Source: Sulfurospirillum diekertiae
Lineage (GTDB): Bacteria > Campylobacterota > Campylobacteria > Campylobacterales > Sulfurospirillaceae
DNA length: 64,000 nucleotides
NCBI RefSeq assembly: GCF_011769985.2
Contig: NZ_CP039734.2
Location: 558,001-622,000, forward strand
Direction of reading: 5' to 3'
Shown here one piece after another: positions 40,004-47,506 of this stretch (its first letter is position 1; each line of letters starts with the position of its first letter). A model generated the notes under the pieces. That model did no database searches, was not told the DNA's origin, and saw only the letters and a program-made list of their open reading frames with translations. The translations under genes were made by a program, and so were the position numbers.

Positions 40004-41180
40004 GTTGCACAAAGCGTTGTTTGAGAGAATACGCATTCATTTTCTCTTTAACCATCCTTTTTTGTCAGTCCTTGCGCTCTCCGTTCCGACACGCTATATC
40101 ACGAATGCCAAAAGTGCGTTTCAAACGGATGGCTTTTCGCTGAGCATTGATGAAGAAAAACTCTCACGTTACAGCGAAGAGGAGATTATTTATCTCTACG
40201 CACACACGTTGTTGCATATTGTTTTAAAGCACCCAGCACGTCGAAAAGCGCGTGAAGAACTCGTTTGGAATCAAAGTTGTGACGTGGTTATCAACCTTAT
40301 TTTAAGCGAGTTTGACCACGTGGGTGTAATGCCAAGTGATGAGATTTTCGATGCCGATATGAGCGGTCTCAGCGTGGAAGAGGTGTACGAGATCCTTTAC
40401 AAAGAGCAAGAGAAACAGCCCAGTTCTGAGAAAGATGAAAACGAAAAGCAGAAGTCGTTTATTTACGATGAAACCAAGCACGACCTTGAAAGCTCCAACG
40501 AGAGTCTGCAAAGCTCCGAGGCGAAGGAAAAGCTTGATAATATCATCATTCAAGCACTCAGCATTGCCAAGCAAGCGACGAAAGCCTACGACAGTTTGCG
40601 CATTGAAATCGACACTTTACTCAAACCAAACATTGACCTCTACGATGTTCTTAAAGAGTTTTTGATTACAGCACTTTTTGAAAAAACCGTGACGTATAAC
40701 AGGCCTAATCGTAAGTATTTTCAACAAGGCATTTACCTGCCCAGTACGCACAAAAGTAAGGAGCAGTTGGAGCTTATTATCGCGATTGACAGCTCTGGAA
40801 GCGTGAGTTTAGACGAGTATCAAACCTTTTTGGGCATCGTCAAAGAGGTGTGCGAATCGTTTTACGAATACAGCGTGACGCTGTTGCCCTTTGATTTACA
40901 TGTAAAAGAAGAGCTCATCGTCAGTTTTGATAGTTTCAATCCAATCAACTCTGAAAATCTCTTTATTCCCAAAAGCGATGGCGGGACGAATTTTAATGCC
41001 GTTTTGGATTTTATCGATACCCATTATGCTATTCGAAGCGAGCAGTTGTTGATGGTACTTAGCGATGGCGAGTTTGACATTGGGCGTTCTTTGGTGTGCG
41101 AGACGCTTTTTGTTTTGAGTCAGAAAAAAAATGGTGCAAAGTTTGAGCGGTATGGAAGAGTTATCCAATTTAACTTATAA
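39984..41180 (+). CDS. VWA-domain protein with DUF2201 putative metallopeptidase region
   Basis: 398 aa. N-terminal half resembles DUF2201, with a HTLLHIVLKHPARR helix (HxxxH-like, possible metal site) at about residues 75-90; an acidic/Ser linker (about 145-180); a C-terminal VWA-like domain with complete MIDAS motif DSSGS, GGTNF and LSDGEFDIG. Starts 20 nt inside the MoxR gene. It is the presumed substrate-binding partner of the AAA+ ring. One LHVK palindrome (40896). Confidence 0.85.
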   Translation: MATTSSELHKALFERIRIHFLFNHPFLSVLALSVPTRYITNAKSAFQTDGFSLSIDEEKLSRYSEEEIIYLYAHTLLHIVLKHPARRKAREELVWNQSCDVVINLILSEFDHVGVMPSDEIFDADMSGLSVEEVYEILYKEQEKQPSSEKDENEKQKSFIYDETKHDLESSNESLQSSEAKEKLDNIIIQALSIAKQATKAYDSLRIEIDTLLKPNIDLYDVLKEFLITALFEKTVTYNRPNRKYFQQGIYLPSTHKSKEQLELIIAIDSSGSVSLDEYQTFLGIVKEVCESFYEYSVTLLPFDLHVKEELIVSFDSFNPINSENLFIPKSDGGTNFNAVLDFIDTHYAIRSEQLLMVLSDGEFDIGRSLVCETLFVLSQKKNGAKFERYGRVIQFNL

Positions 41181-41859
41181 AGAGGAAGTCGATGCCCTCA
41201 AAGACGCGCCCGATTTTGAAGCGTTGGGCGATGCGCGCTACATTCATCATAGCGACATGGAAGCGAGATTGTATTGGGCATTTTGCAGACCGAGTGGCTC
41301 GCATCCAGACCAGATTAGCGATGCTGAACCGCTTGTTTCCATTATGGCATTCAATCATTCACGCTTAGGTGCCTTAGAGCGATTTGAGCGCTTGCATCCT
41401 GATGTGATTCGCAACGAAGAGCTTCGCGTGAAGATTAAAAATCGAACGCGCATGCTTTTTCGCGCCCTTGTCGATAGTGACTTTAGCGAACTCAATGCGG
41501 TTTTAGAACGCGTGCCTATCTTTTTACCCGTAGCGATGGATCAGCTCAAAAATGGGCGCAAATGGAATGACATCGAAGCCAATTTAGTTGAAGCATCTCG
41601 GTTCATTCGCACCGCCGAAGCGCTTTTAGATGAGGTGGCTTGGGAAGCTCTTTTTCTCAAACTCAAAGTCATTGAAGAGAGTTCGGTGGATGATCTCAAA
41701 GCGTATTTACAGTATGCCATTGAGTACAAGAGAGAAATTGATGCACGTTTGTTAACGTACATTCACGATGAAACTTTAACGTGGATTGCACAGAGTTCTT
41801 TGCATCTTTTGCAAAAAAAAGCGATGGAAAAATTAACACAGGCATTAATAACGCGATAA
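41131..41859 (+). CDS. helical protein, paralog 1 of MoxR-operon pair
   Basis: 242 aa (235 if ATG 41152 is used). Unrecognised. Its second half aligns by eye with the next protein: KIKNRTRMLFRALVDSDFSEL against KIKKRTATLFQVLIDGDLKEL, and HLLQKKAMEKLTQ against HLLQQKIIEKELLK. Predicted all-helical and acidic, no membrane segment. It overlaps the VWA gene by 50 nt. A scaffold or substrate-adaptor role for the AAA+ machine is inference. Confidence 0.7.
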   Translation: MVQSLSGMEELSNLTYKEEVDALKDAPDFEALGDARYIHHSDMEARLYWAFCRPSGSHPDQISDAEPLVSIMAFNHSRLGALERFERLHPDVIRNEELRVKIKNRTRMLFRALVDSDFSELNAVLERVPIFLPVAMDQLKNGRKWNDIEANLVEASRFIRTAEALLDEVAWEALFLKLKVIEESSVDDLKAYLQYAIEYKREIDARLLTYIHDETLTWIAQSSLHLLQKKAMEKLTQALITR

Positions 41860-41872
41860 AATACATAAAAAA

Positions 41873-41957
41873 GCACCAAAGGTGCGCGGGCACTCCGCCG
41901 AGGAGAACATAGCGTTAGCGTAGCTTTTAGAGCTTGGCTCTAAAGGCGTATAAAGGA
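41873..41957 (+). repeat. three-hairpin intergenic element, copy B (within MoxR operon)
   Basis: First hairpin GCACC-AAA-GGTGC (41873-41885), then CTCC-GCCGA-GGAG, GCGTTAGCGTAG, a 22-nt second hairpin (arms CTTT-AGAGC/GCTCTAAAG with one bulged T, 41924-41945), then GCGTATAAAGG and the start codon of the next gene 9 nt later. AAAGG of the element is that gene's ribosome-binding site, so folding could change translation. Same architecture as copies at 4.9 and 24.95 kb; the closest match is copy A. Confidence 0.55.
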
Positions 41958-41965
41958 TTGAAATT

Positions 41966-42529
41966 ATGGACGAAGCGTTTGATCTGAAGCATTTTGAGAC
42001 GTTTTTAGGCGAATCAAACAGTGAAGGTGGCCATTGGGATAAGATCAAAAAGCGTACGGCAACCCTGTTTCAAGTGCTTATTGATGGAGATTTAAAAGAG
42101 TTGGTGTTTGTACTGAAGCATTATCCGCAATATACGGAACTGGTGTGTGAGCATTTTCGTTATTTGTACAACTATTCCGAACAGAGTGCGGACATCTTTG
42201 CGGCATCGAAGCTTTTGTACATGAGTGAAGCGTACCACCAAAAGCAATTTGTGCGCAATCTTTTGCGCAAACTTGAAAAGATCGAAACGTATGAGCTTTC
42301 ACAGATTAAAACCTTGATTCATTTTTTGGTAGAGCATCAAGAGCGCTTGCATCCGATCATCATCAGTTACTATAAAGCGGAGATTGTAGCGCATTTGAGA
42401 AGTGGCAATTACCATCTGTTACAGCAAAAAATCATCGAAAAAGAGCTTTTAAAATTACATGTAAAGAGCGATTTTGACTTTGGTGCGAAAGATAGAGACG
42501 CCTCGTTAGACATTCCTTACATGGTTTAG
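41966..42529 (+). CDS. helical protein, paralog 2 of MoxR-operon pair
   Basis: 187 aa, related to the 242-aa protein upstream but lacking its N-terminal ~75 residues. Helical, no membrane segments. AAAGG ribosome-binding site belongs to hairpin element B. One LHVK palindrome (42455). The stop is 13 nt before the sigma-54 promoter of the nifO-like gene, so the operon probably ends here or reads on. Confidence 0.7.
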   Translation: MDEAFDLKHFETFLGESNSEGGHWDKIKKRTATLFQVLIDGDLKELVFVLKHYPQYTELVCEHFRYLYNYSEQSADIFAASKLLYMSEAYHQKQFVRNLLRKLEKIETYELSQIKTLIHFLVEHQERLHPIIISYYKAEIVAHLRSGNYHLLQQKIIEKELLKLHVKSDFDFGAKDRDASLDIPYMV

Positions 42530-42542
42530 GCTACAATCAGTA

Positions 42543-42558
42543 TGGCATGGCATTTGCA
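42543..42558 (+). promoter_or_regulatory. sigma-54 promoter of the nifO-like gene
   Basis: ATGGCATGGCATTTGCATA: GG at 42544-42545, exactly ten bases, then GC at 42556-42557. The TGGCAT...TTGCA pattern is nearly identical to the promoter at 38741. It lies 30 nt before the ATG and inside the tail of the operon spacer. No obvious NifA TGT-N10-ACA site is visible upstream. Confidence 0.82.
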
Positions 42559-42587
42559 TAGAGCCCTCTAAACGCAAAGGAGTGATA

Positions 42588-43013
42588 ATGTTTTCAACGA
42601 CGCCAAAGCAGGTCATCTTTTACGAAAAAATAGGTTGTAGCGGCAATGCACGTCAAAAAGCACTTTTACGTGAATACGGTGTTTCATTTGAAGTGCGAAG
42701 CCTTTTGGATACGCCTTGGGATGTACCCACATTGGAGTCTTTTTTTCACGGATTAACTCCCCAAGAGATGCTCAACCCTTTTGCGCCACAACTCAAAGAG
42801 GGAACGTTTACATTAGAAGATTACACCAAAGAGAGTCTTATCGAAAAGATGGTGAGCGAGCCTATCTTAATCCGTCGGCCACTCTTACAAATAGGTGATG
42901 TCAAGCTCTGCGGTTTCGATATTCCACGGCTAAATTTGCTTTTACATGTAAAGATGCCAACACCCCAAAATATCAACGCCTGTTTAAGCAGTGACGCATG
43001 CAGCAATGCTTAG
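42588..43013 (+). CDS. nifO: ArsC/Spx-family thioredoxin-fold protein, NifO-like (nitrogenase-associated)
   Basis: 141 aa thioredoxin-fold protein: IFYEKIGCSGNARQKALLREYG (given here as IFYEKIGCSGNARQ), then RRPLLQIGDVKLCGFD. Arsenate reductases of this fold have Cys12 in CxxxxxR; here the single CSGNARQ Cys and the TPQEMLNPFAPQLKEG region match the nitrogenase-associated subfamily (NifO). ATG has AAAGGAG 5 nt upstream, and a sigma-54 promoter precedes it. A role in oxygen or metal handling for nitrogenase is possible; ordinary arsenate reduction is not excluded. Confidence 0.7.
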   Translation: MFSTTPKQVIFYEKIGCSGNARQKALLREYGVSFEVRSLLDTPWDVPTLESFFHGLTPQEMLNPFAPQLKEGTFTLEDYTKESLIEKMVSEPILIRRPLLQIGDVKLCGFDIPRLNLLLHVKMPTPQNINACLSSDACSNA

Positions 43014-43297
43014 AGTATATCTGTAAAGAGTTTGAAAAGGTCAAAGACTATTTGCATGCACCAACTCCTACCAAAGAGCTGATTATTAACAATCTTTTTG
43101 CCAATTTTATGCACTGCTTTTCGGAGTACCCATTCGAAAAGAAGCGTTATCCCAAAGAGTTTTTAGAAAGTGCCAATCTTTACAATGCAGGCGATGCGGT
43201 CATGCTCAAACGTTTTGAAGATATTGGAATGCGTTATTTGCTGTTGAGTGATTTTTACGATTATGTAAAAATCACTCATTTGTACCGTAAAGTCTAG
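42998..43297 (+). CDS. hypothetical protein (99 aa), after nifO-like
   Basis: Not recognised. A small helical protein, 16-nt overlap with the nifO-like gene, so translationally coupled. It contains several acidic/aromatic residues (FEKVKDYLHAP, RYLLLSDFYDYVK) and no Cys-rich motif. It converges with the carbonic-anhydrase-like gene, overlapping by 4 nt. Confidence 0.6.
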   Translation: MQQCLEYICKEFEKVKDYLHAPTPTKELIINNLFANFMHCFSEYPFEKKRYPKEFLESANLYNAGDAVMLKRFEDIGMRYLLLSDFYDYVKITHLYRKV

Positions 43298-43878
43298 TCT
43301 TCCTTAAGGCTTGAGAGTTTAGCACAGAGCTTTTGTGTGACTCTTTTAGTGGTTGCTTCATCACGATCGAGTCCGTAAACACTGAGAGGAAAATTGAGAG
43401 GTTTTTGGATGCGCCAGATGCACTCATGCTCTTCTGTTGGAAGTATCTCCGCAGGATTGCCTACAGCGACCCAGCCAATAGGAACCATACTGCCCGGTTT
43501 GATGTGCGATTTGATGTGAACCACTGCGCCAATGCGAATTTCACTGCGCGCGCCGACATGAGAAGCATGTAAAACAGAGGCGCTGGTCGCAACAAATACT
43601 TCCTCTTCCAAAACACAGCCAACGACATGGGCATGTGGACCGATCAGACAGTTGTTCGCAATGGTTAAGGGGTGATTATCAAGGCTTCGAAGTACGGCAT
43701 TTTCCATGATAACACACTCTTCGCCAATAGTAATTGACCCACCTTCTGCGATGATTTGCGCTCCAAACATGATGCGAACATTCGCACCGATGGTGACATT
43801 GCCATAGACCATGGCGTTAGGCGCTATATACGCGGTAGGGTCGATGCGTGGGGATACGCCTTGATGACTTGAGATCAT
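43294..43878 (-). CDS. gamma-carbonic-anhydrase-like hexapeptide-repeat protein
   Basis: 194 aa left-handed beta-helix, with hexapeptide repeats at about residues 10-140 (PTAYIAPNAMVYGNVTIG, IMENAVLRSL, HAHVVGCVLEEEVFV). Three-His metal site expected for gamma carbonic anhydrase is partly visible (HxxxxH in SLDNHPL / GPHAHVVGC). ATG 43878 has AAAGGA-like GGAAA about 6 nt upstream and is preferred over an upstream in-frame ATG 43929. Confidence 0.72.
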   Translation of the reverse strand: MISSHQGVSPRIDPTAYIAPNAMVYGNVTIGANVRIMFGAQIIAEGGSITIGEECVIMENAVLRSLDNHPLTIANNCLIGPHAHVVGCVLEEEVFVATSASVLHASHVGARSEIRIGAVVHIKSHIKPGSMVPIGWVAVGNPAEILPTEEHECIWRIQKPLNFPLSVYGLDRDEATTKRVTQKLCAKLSSLKED

Positions 43879-43979
43879 ACAGTTTCCTTTTGATAGCACA
43901 GATACGTGTGGGTGAGATAAAATAAACATGAAATTATACTGCTAAGCGAGGCAAATAAAGCTATAAAAAAAATAAATTT

Positions 43980-44903
43980 TTAGAGTGAAACGATATGAAA
44001 ATAGTGTAAAAGATAGCTAATAAACATAAGATACGGGATGAAAATAAATGAAGTAAAAAAAACCAATGAAGCTACGTCAACAGGCTTGCAGTCGTAGATG
44101 GCGGCGACATTGATATTATTGAGTGCCAAAGGCATGATAAGCTGAATCAGTAAGATGGCTGCGACTAAGGGTTCGAGTGGAAGAAGATAAAAGAGTATCC
44201 ACGCACTGAGTAAAGGTGCGAAGATAAACTTCACAAGGTTTACATGTAAAAGCAATTTATAATTGAGCGCTTTGATTTTGACATTGCACAGATACATACC
44301 AAAAACGATGAGTTGAAGCACGATCATACAGTATGCACCCATCTCCAATGACTTAAAAATCGTCGGTGGAATCTGAACATGCGCAAAATTGAGCGCGAGG
44401 GCGATGAATGACGCCCAGATGACAGGAAGTTTGACGATGTTGAGCAGTGAAGCTTTGAGATTGGATGTGCCACCAGAGTAGAAGAAAACGCCCAAAGTGT
44501 AAGTCATAAAGGTATTGGCAACGCTGATCATACTGGTGTAGATGATCGATTCCTCACCAAAGAGCGCAATGCCCAAAGGAATGCCAAGATTGCCCGTATT
44601 GCCAATGGCGACAGCAATGCTCATGATCGCTTTTTCTTTGTCATCGCTAAAAAAAAGTCGCGCAAAAATATAGCCAAGAAAGATCGTTATACATGAGATC
44701 AGCACATAATAAAACGGTACTTGCAGTAAAGAGAGCGTAATTTGTTTAGTAGAAAGCCCCCAAAAAGAAAAAATGGGGTGTAGAAAATAGACGGTAATAA
44801 TGCTCATGCCGCGCTCTTGTATCTGCTCTTTAAAGATTTTTTTCGCGATAAACCCAAAGAGAATAAAAACATAAATCGACAAGATCGCAACAACGATATT
44901 CAT
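43980..44903 (-). CDS. AEC (auxin efflux carrier) family transporter, intact
   Basis: 307 aa, about ten membrane helices in two bundles; the signature IGNTGNLGIPLGIALFGEESI lies near the middle (written here in two parts: IGNTGNLGIPLG and IALFGEES). Likely exports organic acids or similar solutes; the substrate is unknown. Closely related to the broken gene at 36.5-37.4 kb. A TTACATGTAA lies 12 nt upstream of its start (44916) and another inside (44240). Confidence 0.85.
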   Translation of the reverse strand: MNIVVAILSIYVFILFGFIAKKIFKEQIQERGMSIITVYFLHPIFSFWGLSTKQITLSLLQVPFYYVLISCITIFLGYIFARLFFSDDKEKAIMSIAVAIGNTGNLGIPLGIALFGEESIIYTSMISVANTFMTYTLGVFFYSGGTSNLKASLLNIVKLPVIWASFIALALNFAHVQIPPTIFKSLEMGAYCMIVLQLIVFGMYLCNVKIKALNYKLLLHVNLVKFIFAPLLSAWILFYLLPLEPLVAAILLIQLIMPLALNNINVAAIYDCKPVDVASLVFFTSFIFIPYLMFISYLLHYFHIVSL

Positions 44904-45010
44904 GACAAAGACTCTTTACATGTAACGATTTTTAAAAAGGTATTGTAACGAAAATAAGAGCCAAAAGATTTACTCTTTCGTGCTACAATGAAATAAAAAA
45001 AGAAGACACT

Positions 45011-45493
45011 ATGAAAGAGTTTATCGCCAACATTCGAACTGCCATCATCGGAACACTGGACGCAAAAGGAGATCCCTTTAGCTCGTACGCCCCTTACGTG
45101 TATGACAACAACCGTTTTTACGTCTACATTTCCGACATTGCCACGCATGCCAAAAATATTCAACGAAATCCCAAAGCATCACTTTTTTTCGTGGAAGATG
45201 AGAGCAAAACCGAAAACTTATTTGCCAGAAAACGCGTCTCGTTGCAATGCGATAGCACCAAAATCGTCCGTTGGACAGAGCGTTTTGAAGAAGTGCTGGG
45301 TTTGTTTGCGAAAAAATTTGATGCCAAAATGGTAAACACGCTCAAAAAAATGACCGACTTTAATCTGTACGAATTCAAAGTGACTTACGGCGAAGCAACC
45401 TTTGGGTTTGGTAAAGCCTATTTTGTCGGTGGAGAAAATATGGACGAACTCATAGCGCGAACCGGCGATAACCCGCATCATGGGGTGAAGTAA
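45011..45493 (+). CDS. HugZ-like split-barrel flavin/heme protein
   Basis: 160 aa of the pyridoxamine-phosphate-oxidase-like split barrel. N terminus IRTAIIGTLDAKGDPFSSYAPY and NPKASLFFVEDE match HugZ, the heme-degrading enzyme of Helicobacter and Campylobacter; a C-terminal HH (NPHHGVK) could be the heme ligand region. Alternative: another FMN-binding protein of the fold. Confidence 0.75.
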   Translation: MKEFIANIRTAIIGTLDAKGDPFSSYAPYVYDNNRFYVYISDIATHAKNIQRNPKASLFFVEDESKTENLFARKRVSLQCDSTKIVRWTERFEEVLGLFAKKFDAKMVNTLKKMTDFNLYEFKVTYGEATFGFGKAYFVGGENMDELIARTGDNPHHGVK

Positions 45494-45564
45494 AACGCTT
45501 TACATGTAAAGATAAAAACCTAGAAAAAGTAGCCTCATTTTGTTGACGTGAAATAACCGCTGTT

Positions 45565-46149
45565 TTAAAAAAGATGTTGATTTTGCTTTAATACACTAAA
45601 AAGCGATGTGATTGTGTTGTCGTAGATTGCTTTATCTTTCATCGCTTTTGTCGATAAAATGGCTCCTTCAACCACACTGAGTATAAAGAGTGATAAATTG
45701 TACGATGAGGTGCATTCCAATTCATGGTGCTCAATGGCTTTGATAAGAATTTTTTCTATAGTTTCTCTGAGGCGTTCGTATCGTTCTTTCAATAAAAGCG
45801 CAAAATCCGCATCAATGTTGGACATCTCTTGTATGAGGTTGGCTAACGGACAGCCTCTTTCGCAAATAATAGGGTATGACGTCAGTAACATGGTTTGAAA
45901 ATGCTCTAAATACAAAGAGTGATGGTTTAAAACATCTTCGTATCTGGTGCCAAAGACTTCCTTGGTTTTCTCTTTGATGGCGGCTAAAACCATCTCTTTT
46001 TTATTTTCAAAGAAATGATACATCGAGCCTTTATTCAATCCCGCTTTTTTTAATATTTTCAGTACAGAAGCCCCTTGATAGCCATTGGTATACACTTCTT
46101 CAAACGTAATTTCCAATAATAATGTTCTAGTATCTTTTTCTTTCGCCAT
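45565..46149 (-). CDS. TetR/AcrR-family transcriptional repressor
   Basis: 194 aa: N-terminal helix-turn-helix (FEEVYTNGYQGASVLKILKKAGLNKGSMYHFFENK, core LKKAGLNKGSMYHFFENKKE) and ligand-binding helices. Divergent from a fabF-like gene; two dyad operators lie in the shared promoter, so autoregulation and control of the fabF-like operon are expected. The ligand is unknown. Confidence 0.9.
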   Translation of the reverse strand: MAKEKDTRTLLLEITFEEVYTNGYQGASVLKILKKAGLNKGSMYHFFENKKEMVLAAIKEKTKEVFGTRYEDVLNHHSLYLEHFQTMLLTSYPIICERGCPLANLIQEMSNIDADFALLLKERYERLRETIEKILIKAIEHHELECTSSYNLSLFILSVVEGAILSTKAMKDKAIYDNTITSLFSVLKQNQHLF

Positions 46150-46183
46150 TGATTTCCTTTACAAGAATTATAGCAGAAAAAAG

Positions 46184-46230
46184 TTGACCTAAAGGTCAAT
46201 AAATGTTATAATACTTGACTTCAAGGTCAA
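46184..46230. promoter_or_regulatory. two TetR operators overlapping the fabF-like promoter
   Basis: Operator 1: TTGACCTAAAGGTCAA (46184-46199), perfect. Operator 2: TTGACTTCAAGGTCAA (46215-46230), one mismatch. Centres are 31 bp apart (three helical turns). A promoter TTGACC (46184) -17 bp- TATAAT (46207-46212) sits with its -35 inside operator 1 and operator 2 just downstream of the -10, so repression by occlusion is readable directly. Confidence 0.85.
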
Positions 46231-46253
46231 GAATAATTTTACAAAGGAATTTT

Positions 46254-47498
46254 ATGAAAAGAGTCGTCATTACAGGAATGGATATGATTACACCTCTGGG
46301 GTATGACATGCAAACGTCATTTGACAATATTATCGCAGGGAAAAGTGGCATAACAACGATCAGCAATTTTGATGCAAGCTCTTTGCCAGTGCATTTTGGA
46401 GGAGAGATCAAAGCGTTTGATGCCTCCATCATTATGAATCCAAAAGATGTTAAAAAAACAGATCGATTTATTCACCTCGGCATTAAAACGGCTATTGAAG
46501 CGTTTAAAGATGCGCATTTTCCAGAAGATGGTAGTATTGATTTTGAGCGTTTTGGCATTGTCGGTGCGAGTGCCATAGGTGGCTTGCCTCGCATTGAAGA
46601 GAGTGCTATCACCTTGCACGAGAAAGGCTCATCGCGGATCTCTCCTTTTTTTATTCCGGCGTCATTGGTAAATTTATTAGGCGGGCATATCGCGATTATG
46701 TTAGGACTCAAAGGTCCCAATCTCTCCTCCTCAACGGCATGTGCCGCGAGCAATCATGCCATCAGTGAAGCGTGCCGAATCATCATGCTAGAGCAAGCCG
46801 ACATCATGCTTGTCACAGGTTCTGAATCCGCCCTTTGCGCTTTAGGTATTTCAGGATTTGCCTCCATGAAATCTCTCTCGACCCATAACGAAAATCCACA
46901 AACCGCGTCACGACCGTTTGATAAGCACCGAGATGGTTTTGTAATGGGCGAAGGTTCGGCAACCTTGGTTTTAGAAGAGTACGAGCATGCCATCAAACGA
47001 AATGCCAAAATTTACGCAGAAATTGTGGGTTTTGCAGAGAGTTGCGATGCCAACCATATCACCACACCTACGGTACAAGGCCCGTTACGGTCGATGCAAC
47101 AAGCGGTCAAAATGGCAGAAAAACGGGATGCGAATTTTGCTTTGGATTATATCAATGCGCATGCAACGTCCACGCCTGTTGGCGATAAAAATGAAACCGA
47201 AGCGATTAAACAACTCTTAGCGGGTAAACCCATACCACCTGTCTCTTCCACCAAAGGTGCAACGGGGCATTGTTTGGGTGCTAGTGGCATGATCGAAGCG
47301 GTGATTACCGTCTTAGCGATGCAAGAGAGCATCTTACCACCGACGATTAACTACACAGAAGCGGATTTGGAAAATCAGTGTGATTTGGACTATGTCCCCA
47401 ATCAGGCACGTGCGCAAAAAATTAAATACGCCATGAGCAACTCGTTTGGTTTTGGTGGAACCAATGGAACGATCATCTTTAAAAATTTAGCGGTTTAG
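46254..47498 (+). CDS. fabF: beta-ketoacyl-ACP synthase II-like
   Basis: 414 aa thiolase-fold condensing enzyme. Cys in SSTACAASNHAIS, two His in NAHATSTPVGD and TKGATGHCLGASG complete the triad, as in FabF/KAS-II. AAAGGA lies 6 nt before the ATG. It is under TetR control, so it is probably an accessory, stress-inducible synthase rather than the housekeeping copy. It leads a group with the next two genes. Confidence 0.88.
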   Translation: MKRVVITGMDMITPLGYDMQTSFDNIIAGKSGITTISNFDASSLPVHFGGEIKAFDASIIMNPKDVKKTDRFIHLGIKTAIEAFKDAHFPEDGSIDFERFGIVGASAIGGLPRIEESAITLHEKGSSRISPFFIPASLVNLLGGHIAIMLGLKGPNLSSSTACAASNHAISEACRIIMLEQADIMLVTGSESALCALGISGFASMKSLSTHNENPQTASRPFDKHRDGFVMGEGSATLVLEEYEHAIKRNAKIYAEIVGFAESCDANHITTPTVQGPLRSMQQAVKMAEKRDANFALDYINAHATSTPVGDKNETEAIKQLLAGKPIPPVSSTKGATGHCLGASGMIEAVITVLAMQESILPPTINYTEADLENQCDLDYVPNQARAQKIKYAMSNSFGFGGTNGTIIFKNLAV

Positions 47499-47506
47499 AG
47501 GAAAAG

